Of a stretch of 26,948 nt of DNA, positions 8,359 to 15,532 are shown piece after piece. Each line of letters opens with the position of its first letter. Within the stretch, counting starts at the first letter, position 1. Location of the stretch: positions 1-26,948 of the forward strand of contig CALZIH010000003.1 in assembly GCA_945787305.1 (NCBI GenBank). The letters run 5' to 3'. Made by a program: the position numbers and the translations under genes. The DNA is from an uncultured Desulfobulbaceae bacterium. Lineage in GTDB: Bacteria > Desulfobacterota > Desulfobulbia > Desulfobulbales > Desulfobulbaceae. Below the pieces are notes generated by a model. That model was not told the origin of the DNA and searched no databases. It saw nothing but the letters and a program-made list of their open reading frames with translations.

Positions 8359-9717
8359 ATGCCCTCTTCCACCCCACCAACCAGCCGACTCCTGGCATTG
8401 GAGATTCTTTGCCGCTGGACAGGCTCACGCACGCCAATCAATAATATTTTCGATTCAGTTACCGCCAACACAGGCGTTGCACACAGAGATCTCCAGTTGA
8501 CGGGTGCCCTTGTCTTTGGCGTTCTGCGTCAACAGCAATACTTGGATTTCATCCTGGGAACATTTGCCAAACACCCCTTGAACAAGATGAAGGCTCGAAC
8601 GCTTTTTGCCCTGAGGATCGGACTTCTTCAACTCCTCGTACTTGATCGTATCCCTCAGTCAGCGGCAGTCAACGAAACGGTCAAGGCCTTTAAGGTTGAT
8701 CGGCAACCCAAATGGATGGTTAATTTTGTCAATGGAGTCCTGCGTAATGCTGCCCGCAACAAACAAAACCTGCCGAGTCCTTCCGAAGCCGCCATCAACG
8801 GACAACCAATACTTAATCATCCGGAATGGCTTGTCAACAGGTGGCGACACCGCTTTGGCAGCGAGAAAGCCATTGCTATCTGCCAACTCAATAATCAACA
8901 GCCCGCTCTCACGTTACGGACCAACACTGTCCGTATCAGCAGGGAGAACTTATTAACGTTACTCAAAGAAAAATCGCACAAGGTCAAACCGGGAGTTTTT
9001 TCTCCAGAGGCTTTGAGCCTCCCGATAGCAAGTGGCAACATCGCCGCGTTACCAGGGTATGAGGAGGGGTACTTTCAGGTCCAGGATGAAGCGGCACAGC
9101 TGGCCTCTCACCTTATGCCACTCAAAAACAAAGGAACGTACCTGGACGCCTGCGCAGGCCTTGGCGGGAAGACAAGCCACCTGGTCAGCCTGGCCCCAAA
9201 GAATGCACAGATCACGGCTATAGAACCAGAAAAAAGAAGGTATCAATTCTTAGGGGAAAATCTACGACGGCTGAAAATGGACCAGGTTACCGTGTTTAAC
9301 AAGAAGCTAGAAAAATTTGCCGAAAATACAACAAAACGCTTTGATGCTATCCTGCTTGATGCCCCTTGCTCCGGGACCGGTGTAATACGACGTCAACCGG
9401 ATATCCGCTGGAACCGCCTTGCAAACGACCTACCTGCGTTTCAGCAACAGCAATTGCACCTCCTCGATACATCGGCTTCTCTATTGAAGGAAGAAGGTGT
9501 CTTGGTTTATGCAACCTGCTCCATGGAACCGGAGGAAAATGAAGAGGTTATTGCCGCTTTTCTTAAGAAGCGCCCGGAATTCTCACCTGACAACGCACAA
9601 AAATATCTACCTGCTGAAGCAGTTCATCTTGTGGACGGGGACGGATATTTTCACCCAACACCCTGTGATGGTCTGGACGGCTTCTTTGCTGCCCGTTTAA
9701 GCCGAAAGAAGAATTAG
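8359..9717 (+). CDS. rsmB: 16S rRNA (cytosine(967)-C5)-methyltransferase RsmB
   Basis: The protein methylates a cytosine of 16S rRNA (C967 in E. coli numbering) with S-adenosylmethionine. It has 452 residues, the expected size. Residues of about 1-140 form the NusB-like RNA-binding domain (SRLLALEILCRW, LDRIPQSAAVNETVKAFK). The methyltransferase core carries the SAM loop DACAGLGGKTSH near residue 263. It also has the two RNA m5C cysteines: C337 in DAPCSGTGVIRR and the likely nucleophile C387 in YATCSM. The ATG at 8359 starts 2 bases after the stop of the GGDEF gene, with no strong ribosome-binding site of its own, so translation is probably coupled. The downstream 205 bases to the convergent ferredoxin gene hold only that gene's terminator. 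Confidence 0.95.
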   Translation: MPSSTPPTSRLLALEILCRWTGSRTPINNIFDSVTANTGVAHRDLQLTGALVFGVLRQQQYLDFILGTFAKHPLNKMKARTLFALRIGLLQLLVLDRIPQSAAVNETVKAFKVDRQPKWMVNFVNGVLRNAARNKQNLPSPSEAAINGQPILNHPEWLVNRWRHRFGSEKAIAICQLNNQQPALTLRTNTVRISRENLLTLLKEKSHKVKPGVFSPEALSLPIASGNIAALPGYEEGYFQVQDEAAQLASHLMPLKNKGTYLDACAGLGGKTSHLVSLAPKNAQITAIEPEKRRYQFLGENLRRLKMDQVTVFNKKLEKFAENTTKRFDAILLDAPCSGTGVIRRQPDIRWNRLANDLPAFQQQQLHLLDTSASLLKEEGVLVYATCSMEPEENEEVIAAFLKKRPEFSPDNAQKYLPAEAVHLVDGDGYFHPTPCDGLDGFFAARLSRKKN

Positions 9718-9857
9718 ATAGCACCCCTAATAAGATTGCATTATCGCGTTAGTAGGGAATTGCCAGAATCTGCCGCGGGGAAAAGTCTTTGCAGAATACC
9801 ATATGCCTGTGGTCGCTCGACAGTCGGTCTATGCTTACCAACTGCCAAAAATCGCTT

Positions 9858-9887
9858 AAAAAAGGACAAAATAGGCGGCTAATGTCC
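9858..9887 (-). terminator. Rho-independent terminator of the ferredoxin gene
   Basis: On the minus strand, GGACA and TGTCC can pair (9887-9883 with 9868-9864) with an inner TAG/CTA pairing, followed at once by six T residues. It lies 35 bases past the ferredoxin stop codon. The stem is short, so strength is uncertain. Confidence 0.55.
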
Positions 9888-9922
9888 ATACATGACCTCG
9901 ACAAACAGGGGTTGCGTGCAAT

Positions 9923-10108
9923 TCAGTCTTCCTCGACCTTGCAGGCATCTTCATCACAAACGGCTTCACAGGTATGACAGCCGTGACATTCATCCGGATC
10001 GACCGGCACTGCTTTTCCATCTACCAGTTCATAAACTTCACCGGGACAGGAGTCGACGCATTCGCCACAACCTGTACACTTTTCTTTATCCACCGTCACC
10101 TTCCACAT
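9923..10108 (-). CDS. Small 2[4Fe-4S] ferredoxin
   Basis: This 61-residue electron carrier binds two [4Fe-4S] clusters. The first cysteine set is C11, C14, C17 and C21 followed by Pro (CTGCGECVDSCP). The second is C41, C44, C47 and C51 (CHGCHTCEAVCD), where the usual Pro is Asp. There is an extra C56, and the tail is acidic (EED). This is the clostridial-type bacterial ferredoxin layout, common in anaerobes. Redox partners cannot be named from the sequence. It lies 27 bases after the NYN-cold-shock gene on the same strand, with a terminator just downstream, so it may be the last gene of the guaB-guaA run. Confidence 0.93.
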   Translation of the reverse strand: MWKVTVDKEKCTGCGECVDSCPGEVYELVDGKAVPVDPDECHGCHTCEAVCDEDACKVEED

Positions 10109-10135
10109 GCTATCACTTCTACCCCCATGTAGCTG

Positions 10136-10912
10136 TTATCCTTCCCGCACAAGTCGAATATCCCAAGCCTCTGGTCGGTTATCATTTGAAGGGTTCTCCA
10201 CGATCCGAAACTCAAAAATACGGTAACCATCCTGAAAATAATGATCACTGTCCAAGGTCGATTTGGAAAGATGAAAAAAAACGGTTTCAGCTGCAATACC
10301 ATTACTTGTCATCCTGTAGAAACGAAAGAATCCAAACCCCCTGTCGGGATTAAAATTTATGACCGTCCCGCGTTGCCATTGCTCATCAATCTGGTGGCCG
10401 TTGGCGAAAATAGGCAGCAACCCTGGAATGAGAAAACCTGAAATGTAGGCATCAGCGGTTTCCCGCAGTTCGTGGCTCACATTATGAAACCCAATCACTT
10501 CTACTCTGCATCCCTTGTTCTGCAGAGCGGTCACCAAACGGATAAAATCACCATCGCCGGTCAACAGAATTACCCGATCGAGGTTTCGAGCCTGGAGCAG
10601 GGCATCAATGGCCAAATCCATATCGGCGTTGGCCTTGGTGGTTACATTGCCATCTTCATCCTGATACCGTCGCACATATTTTTTTATTATCTTAAAACCG
10701 CATTGCCGGAGAATATTGTGGTAGGCATACACTTTCTGCCGATAATCGGGATCGGCCTTGGTCCGTTCCCGGTCCTCTGCCAGGTAACAGTTGGCTCGCA
10801 GCATGGTTGATTGGCCGGTATTCGCCAGGTCAACCAATACATCGTAACGCATACCGTAGCCGCCGCTCATCTTAATATTTTCTGCGTCAACATATACGCC
10901 GGTTTTCAACAT
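10136..10912 (-). CDS. NYN-domain (LabA/DUF88-like) nuclease fused to a cold-shock-like domain
   Basis: This is a probable RNA-processing or RNA-binding protein of 258 residues. Residues 1-165 form a NYN/PIN-like domain with the expected acidic centre: D9 (YVDAEN), D97 and D99 (ADMDLAIDALL), D120 and D122 (LLTGDGDF). This suggests an active metal-dependent ribonuclease. Residues of about 180-256 resemble a cold-shock OB-fold: RGTVINFNPDRGFGFFRF carries an RNP1-like motif (RGFGFF, 191-196) and VFFHLS (211-216) is RNP2-like. An insertion sits between the two motifs. The targets are unknown. No clear ribosome-binding site precedes the ATG. The gene follows guaA by 57 bases on the same strand and precedes the ferredoxin by 27, so co-transcription is possible. 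Confidence 0.85.
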   Translation of the reverse strand: MLKTGVYVDAENIKMSGGYGMRYDVLVDLANTGQSTMLRANCYLAEDRERTKADPDYRQKVYAYHNILRQCGFKIIKKYVRRYQDEDGNVTTKANADMDLAIDALLQARNLDRVILLTGDGDFIRLVTALQNKGCRVEVIGFHNVSHELRETADAYISGFLIPGLLPIFANGHQIDEQWQRGTVINFNPDRGFGFFRFYRMTSNGIAAETVFFHLSKSTLDSDHYFQDGYRIFEFRIVENPSNDNRPEAWDIRLVREG

Positions 10913-10969
10913 AGGCAGGCTTTCTATAGGTAATTCAACTTGGATTTTGTCCCTCTGGGCAAGGCGTTA

Positions 10970-12520
10970 CTATTCCCACTCAATGGTGGCCGGCGGTTTG
11001 GAGGAAATATCGTACACCACCCTGTTAACCCCACGTACCTCATTAATAATGCGGTTAGAAATTCGTCCGAGTAAATCGTAGGGTAATTTGGACCAGTCTG
11101 CGGTCATGGCATCTCTGCTGTCCACTGATCTCAGGGCAAGCACATGTTCATAGGTCCGACCGTCGCCCATGACACCAACTGTCTGAATGGGAAGCAGCAC
11201 GGCAAAAGATTGCCACACTTTTCGGTACCAGCCGGAATCTTTCATTTCCTCCAACACAATTACATCCGATTGACGGAGGATATTGAGCCGCTCAGCCGTA
11301 ACTTCGCCCATGATCCGAATACCAAGACCCGGACCAGGGAAGGGTTGCCTGAAAATGGCTTCCTCGGGCATGCCGAGTTCCAGGCCCAGCTCCCGAACCT
11401 CGTCCTTGAACAACTCACGCAACGGTTCTATCAGCTCAAGTTGCATCCGTTCCGGCAGGCCACCGACATTATGGTGGGATTTGATAGGCGCCTTTCCTCG
11501 AAAAACCACGGACTCAATAACATCAGGATAGAGTGTACCCTGGGCTAGATATTTCACCGAACCGAGCTTATTTGCTTCTTCTTCAAAAATCTTGATGAAT
11601 CCGTAGCCGATTCGTTTACGTTTTTCCTCGGGGTCCTCAATGCCGGCAAGTTCATCAAGAAAATGATCGGCCGCATCAATATCGATGACATGCAAATCCG
11701 TTTTCTCGCGAAAAAAGCGGAGTACACTTTCCGACTCGCCGGTACGCATAAGGCCGTTGTTCACATAAATGCAGGTCAATTGGTCGCCGATAGCCTTATG
11801 AACCAGGGCCGCTGTTACCGAAGAATCCACCCCGCCTGACAATGCACAGAGCACCTTACCATCGCCCACCTTGGCCTTGATTTCGGCCACTGTTGAATCG
11901 ATAAACGAATGCATGGTCCAGTTCGGATTGCAACCACAGAGACCAAAAATAAAATTACGCAGTACATCATTACCGATCAAGGTATGGGCGACCTCCGGAT
12001 GAAACTGAACGGCAACAAACGGCTTTTGCTCATGGCGGAGGGCGGCAAAAGGAGAGTGTCCACTAGTGGCGGTGGCAACAAAACCGGGAGCGACCTCCTC
12101 GATACGGTCACCATGACTCATCCAAACCTGGTAATGACTGGGTGCGGTTTCCATTCCGGCAAAAAGGCCGGCCGTGTACTCTATGTTGAGCTCTGCCTTG
12201 CCGAATTCACGTTTTTCCGCATTTTCGACCCGCCCGCCCAGTTGCTGTATCATCAGTTGGGCACCATAGCAAATCCCGAGGACCGGTACGCCGAGCTCAA
12301 AAAGACCAGGGTCGGAAATGGGCGCGTCCTCGTCATAGACGCTCGCGGGACCTCCTGAGAGGACAATACCCGTAGGACGCATAGCCTTGAGCTTTTCCAG
12401 CTCCAGGGTATATGGATGAATCTCCGAGTATACCTTCTGCTCACGTATTCGTCGGGCAATGAGCTGGGTCGTCTGGGAACCGAAATCAAGGATAATAATT
12501 TTTTCGTTATGTAAAGACAT
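10970..12520 (-). CDS. guaA: GMP synthase (glutamine-hydrolysing)
   Basis: The enzyme converts XMP to GMP with glutamine and ATP, the last step of guanine nucleotide synthesis. It has 516 residues, close to the E. coli enzyme. The N-terminal class I glutaminase domain has the nucleophile C84 (GICYGAQLMI) and the QFHPEVAHT motif. The ATP pyrophosphatase domain has the PP-loop SGGVDSS at 228-234. The C-terminal dimerisation domain ends in the family-typical SSKPPATIEWE. The ATG at 12520 (MSLHNEKIIILDFGSQ) fits family N-termini; an upstream in-frame extension of 21 residues is not needed. The gene follows guaB by 80 bases, the classical guaBA arrangement. Confidence 0.98.
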   Translation of the reverse strand: MSLHNEKIIILDFGSQTTQLIARRIREQKVYSEIHPYTLELEKLKAMRPTGIVLSGGPASVYDEDAPISDPGLFELGVPVLGICYGAQLMIQQLGGRVENAEKREFGKAELNIEYTAGLFAGMETAPSHYQVWMSHGDRIEEVAPGFVATATSGHSPFAALRHEQKPFVAVQFHPEVAHTLIGNDVLRNFIFGLCGCNPNWTMHSFIDSTVAEIKAKVGDGKVLCALSGGVDSSVTAALVHKAIGDQLTCIYVNNGLMRTGESESVLRFFREKTDLHVIDIDAADHFLDELAGIEDPEEKRKRIGYGFIKIFEEEANKLGSVKYLAQGTLYPDVIESVVFRGKAPIKSHHNVGGLPERMQLELIEPLRELFKDEVRELGLELGMPEEAIFRQPFPGPGLGIRIMGEVTAERLNILRQSDVIVLEEMKDSGWYRKVWQSFAVLLPIQTVGVMGDGRTYEHVLALRSVDSRDAMTADWSKLPYDLLGRISNRIINEVRGVNRVVYDISSKPPATIEWE

Positions 12521-12600
12521 GGGATTTAAACAGTTTGAGGTTTTATATAAAATGAGGAATATATATGAGTGCCATTGGCTCAAGCCAACAGCTACTGCCG

Positions 12601-14070
12601 TTACAGGCTTTCCGTACGGTAGTTGGGTGCCTCCCTGGTAATGATAACATCGTGAACGTGAGATTCCCGCAAGCCAGCTGGTGAAATACGGACAAACCTG
12701 GCACGTTTGTGCAACTCGTCTATGGTCGCGGCACCGGTATACCCCATCCCGGAACGTAAACCGCCAAGCAGCTGATAAATCATTTCAGAAATCGGGCCCC
12801 GATACGGAACCTTACCTTCAATACCTTCCGGCACCAGCTTGGACGTTTCGCTCTCATCTTTCTGAAAATAACGGTCACTGGAGCCTTTCTTCATGGCACC
12901 AAGAGAACCCATGCCCCGATATCCTTTATATTTACGCCCCTGGTAAAGAAAACTCTCGCCCGGAGTCTCATCTGTACCTGCAAACAATGAGCCGATCATT
13001 ACAGCATGGGCGCCTATACCGATGGCCTTACAGAGGTCGCCGGAAAATTTGATCCCACCATCGGCAATGATCGGGATTCCCGATTTTTTCGCCTCGTCAG
13101 TGCACTCTTTCAATGCGGTAAGCTGAGGTACCCCAACACCTGCCACAATACGGGTAGTACAGATAGAACCGGGGCCAACCCCTACCTTGACGGCATCCGC
13201 CCCGGCCTTGATCAGGGCGGCTGTCCCTTCGCTGGTGGCCACATTGCCGGCAATCACAGGCAAATCGGGAAATGTAGATTTCAATGCACCGACAGCTTTC
13301 AAAATACCAGCTGAATGACCATGGGCCGAATCGAGAACCACCACATCCACTCTGGCCTTGATAAGTTGCTCCGCACGTGCTTCCATCTCCGGGCCAACTC
13401 CAAGAGCTGCGCCTACGAGCAAGCGGCCTACATCATCCTTTGCCGCTAAGGGATATTTTTTTATCTTCTCAATATCTTTGATCGTGATCAATCCTTTCAG
13501 GTTGCCTGTACCGTCCACCACTAACAACTTTTCTATTCGGTGCTCATGCAGGAGTGCCTTGCAATGCTCGAGATCGATTCCCTCGGGGACAGTCACCAGG
13601 TTCTTGCTGGTCATCACATCATTAACGTGCAGGCCGTCGTCGGAGACAAAGCGCAAGTCACGATTTGTCACAATGCCAACCAGCTTATCACCCCGTAAAA
13701 CAGGCAGACCGGAAATCTTGTAATTTTTCATGATTGCCTGGACTTCGCGAACACTCTGTTCTTCCGTCACGGTAACCGGATCAATGATCATGCCGGACTC
13801 GGATTTCTTAACCCGCTCAACTTCAAGGGCCTGGCTTTCAATACTCATATTCTTATGAATGATCCCTACCCCGCCTTCTCTGGCCATGGCAATAGCTGTT
13901 CGGTGTTCGGTTACCGTGTCCATAGCTGCACTGACCAGAGGGGCATTTAATCGAATGGAGCGTGTCAGATGGGTAGCCAACGAGACTTCGGAAGGTAAAA
14001 CCTCGGAGGCTGAGGGGACGAGGAGGACATCATCAAAAGTATAAGCAGGCGGAATTTCCTGGGAAAACAT
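12601..14070 (-). CDS. guaB: Inosine-5'-monophosphate dehydrogenase
   Basis: The enzyme oxidises IMP to XMP with NAD+, the committed step to GMP. It has 489 residues, full length. The TIM-barrel catalytic domain starts at YTFDDVLLVPS and holds the catalytic loop GPGSICTTRIVAGVG with C304. Two CBS domains are inserted at about 95-205 (IDPVTVTEEQSV, MTSKNLVTVPEG). The active-site flap carries YRGMGS. The ATG at 14070 has a GGAGA ribosome-binding site 6-7 bases upstream. A TTG one codon earlier is less likely. A 17-base palindrome (14094-14110) sits directly upstream. guaA follows. Confidence 0.98.
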   Translation of the reverse strand: MFSQEIPPAYTFDDVLLVPSASEVLPSEVSLATHLTRSIRLNAPLVSAAMDTVTEHRTAIAMAREGGVGIIHKNMSIESQALEVERVKKSESGMIIDPVTVTEEQSVREVQAIMKNYKISGLPVLRGDKLVGIVTNRDLRFVSDDGLHVNDVMTSKNLVTVPEGIDLEHCKALLHEHRIEKLLVVDGTGNLKGLITIKDIEKIKKYPLAAKDDVGRLLVGAALGVGPEMEARAEQLIKARVDVVVLDSAHGHSAGILKAVGALKSTFPDLPVIAGNVATSEGTAALIKAGADAVKVGVGPGSICTTRIVAGVGVPQLTALKECTDEAKKSGIPIIADGGIKFSGDLCKAIGIGAHAVMIGSLFAGTDETPGESFLYQGRKYKGYRGMGSLGAMKKGSSDRYFQKDESETSKLVPEGIEGKVPYRGPISEMIYQLLGGLRSGMGYTGAATIDELHKRARFVRISPAGLRESHVHDVIITREAPNYRTESL

Positions 14071-14093
14071 CAAGCTCTCCTTAGTAAACTTGT

Positions 14094-14110
14094 TTAATAA
14101 TAATTATTAA
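14094..14110. promoter_or_regulatory. AT-rich palindrome upstream of guaB
   Basis: TTAATAATAATTATTAA is a perfect 8-bp inverted repeat around one central base, about 25 bases before the guaB start. A TACACT sequence at 14117-14122 on the minus strand could be the -10 element just upstream. If so, the palindrome would cover the transcription start, as an operator would. The -35 match is poor, so the promoter reading is tentative. Confidence 0.4.
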
Positions 14111-14365
14111 GTTGCAGTGTAGCACGTTCATAAAAAAAATGAAATACTATGCAGGGGTAAAAACAGGACATAGGGGCCATGTTGTTTTATAAATAAGCCA
14201 GCAATAATGCTGGGCGTGTGGCAATTCAGATTGGAGCGATTAATCCTTAAAAAATTTCCCTGGCTTTTCTCATGTGATCTTGCTTTATTGTCGAGCTTGT
14301 AAAGATGTATTGCTGAAAAAATAACTCTCAATACCTCAAGCATCATAGCAGGAAAAAGATCCTTC

Positions 14366-14980
14366 ATGGCAAAACTTATCGAAATAAACCCCATTAACCC
14401 ACAACCTCGTCTCATCAGCCAAGCGGTTGCAGTGCTGAAAAAAGGCGGTGTCATTGCCTACCCCACAGATACCATGTACGGTATTGGTTGCGATATCTTT
14501 TCGCAAAAAGCGGTAAAGAGAGTCCACCAGATAAAAAATCGGCCTAAACAAAAGCCATTTTCCTTTATGTGTTCATGCCTAAAAAACATTAGTGAATACA
14601 GCCATGTCAGCAACACAGCTTATCGGCTCATGCGGAAAAATCTTCCAGGTCCTTACACCTTTGTCCTGCCGGGAACCAAGCTGGTCCCTAAAATCATGCT
14701 GACCAAACAAAAAACCGTGGGAATCAGGGTGCCGGACCACCCTATATGCCTTGCCATCATTGAGGAACTCGGCAATCCGGTGCTCAACACCAGCGCAATA
14801 CCCGAAGGTCATGATGAACCGGTACTTGACGGTTTTGATGTCGCAGAACTCTTCGGCAACAGAATTGACCTGATTTTTGATGGCGGCTCAGTTTACCCAA
14901 ATCCGTCAACAATTATCTCTCTTCTGCATGATCAACCGGAGGTTCTGCGTGAAGGGAAGGGTGACCCCGCCCTTTTTTAG
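14366..14980 (+). CDS. yciO: YciO/Sua5/YrdC-family protein
   Basis: The family contains L-threonylcarbamoyladenylate synthases (TsaC/Sua5), which prepare the t6A modification of tRNA. This member (204 residues) is closest to the YciO branch: INPINPQPRLISQAV and KKGGVIAYPTDTMYGIGC parallel the start of E. coli YciO. It also has NRPKQKPFSFMC, LPGPYTFVLPGTK, GIRVPDHPI and the C-terminal REGKGDPALF. The basic KNRPKQKP nucleotide-binding stretch is kept. The SxN motif of true TsaC proteins reads TSAIPEG instead, so the exact activity is uncertain. The start ATG has AGGA about 14 bases upstream. It stands alone on the plus strand, divergent from guaB and convergent with ihfB. Confidence 0.88.
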   Translation: MAKLIEINPINPQPRLISQAVAVLKKGGVIAYPTDTMYGIGCDIFSQKAVKRVHQIKNRPKQKPFSFMCSCLKNISEYSHVSNTAYRLMRKNLPGPYTFVLPGTKLVPKIMLTKQKTVGIRVPDHPICLAIIEELGNPVLNTSAIPEGHDEPVLDGFDVAELFGNRIDLIFDGGSVYPNPSTIISLLHDQPEVLREGKGDPALF

Positions 14981-15053
14981 CATCTGGCCCTGCCAGCATT
15001 TCTCTAACACATTCTTTCTGGGAAGCCCCTGACGAACGGGAACCTAATGAAAG

Positions 15054-15092
15054 AAAAAAGGCCGGTGTCTACTCAACTTCGACACCGACCTT
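15054..15092 (-). terminator. Rho-independent terminator after the IHF gene
   Basis: On the minus strand, AAGGTCGGTGTC pairs with GACACCGGCCTT (12 positions with one mismatch, 11-base loop), followed by a run of T residues. It is 24 bases past the IHF stop codon, and it is the strongest terminator in the window. Confidence 0.85.
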
Positions 15093-15115
15093 CCCATTTC
15101 CTGTATTTGCTGGAC

Positions 15116-15397
15116 CTACTCCTCGATCAACACTTCCTTGAGGGATTTACTCATTGTAAAATGTAAGGTTTTCCGCTCAGGAATATCCATCATTTTTCCG
15201 GTTTTTGGATTCTTGGTTGTTCGCGGCTTCCTTGTTCGAACAGAAAAACTGCCGAAACCACGAATTTCAACTCGCCGATCCTCTACCAGGGCCTGTGATA
15301 TCTCTTCAAGTACGATGTCAACAGCCTGGGCAACATCCTGTGTATAGTAGTCACCAAGTTGCTCTGCAACTTCATTGACCAGTTCACGCTTAAGCAT
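15116..15397 (-). CDS. ihfB: HU/IHF-family DNA-bending protein, IHF-beta-like
   Basis: This is a 93-residue histone-like protein that binds and bends DNA as a dimer and assists transcription, replication and recombination. VEIRGFGSFSVRTRKPRTTKNPKTG matches the beta-arm region of the HU/IHF family, with the Pro of NPKTG that inserts into the minor groove. EIRGFGSFS is most like IHF-beta. An AAGGAT ribosome-binding site lies 8 bases before the ATG. The gene follows rpsA, the same order as rpsA-ihfB in E. coli, which supports the IHF-beta call. A hairpin lies between the two genes and a strong terminator lies downstream. Confidence 0.93.
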   Translation of the reverse strand: MLKRELVNEVAEQLGDYYTQDVAQAVDIVLEEISQALVEDRRVEIRGFGSFSVRTRKPRTTKNPKTGKMMDIPERKTLHFTMSKSLKEVLIEE

Positions 15398-15473
15398 GGT
15401 CAGATCCTTATTCCTTTTGTCGCGGTGGCCTCTCCGATCGGGCCGTCAACACCACTGCGAACAGGGAGAATAT

Positions 15474-15503
15474 AAAAAGGCACCTTCGCAAGAAGGCACC
15501 TTT
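15474..15503 (-). terminator. Hairpin between rpsA and ihfB
   Basis: On the minus strand, AAAGG-TG-CCTTC, loop TTGC, GAAGG-TG-CCTTT forms two 5-bp stems around a 2x2 internal loop. It ends in a five-T run. It lies 30 bases past the rpsA stop. It could terminate most rpsA transcripts or set the ratio of rpsA to ihfB expression. Confidence 0.6.
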
Positions 15504-15532
15504 AACAGTTCGACAGATGTAAAAAAACGAGC

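Noticed and set aside
11909..12358. Plus-strand ORF of 149 residues opposite guaA
   Set aside because: It is the antisense shadow of the clearly conserved guaA glutaminase domain and shows no family signature or ribosome-binding site.
14198..14213. CCAGCA/TGCTGG hairpin between guaB and yciO as a terminator
   Set aside because: It lies between two divergent genes, where no transcript needs ending, and the following T content is weak; it may be part of a promoter region only.
15476..15503. Direct repeat AAGGCACCTT twice, read as an insertion-site duplication
   Set aside because: The two copies are the arms of a stem with a 2x2 internal loop ending in a T-run; a terminator explains them better.
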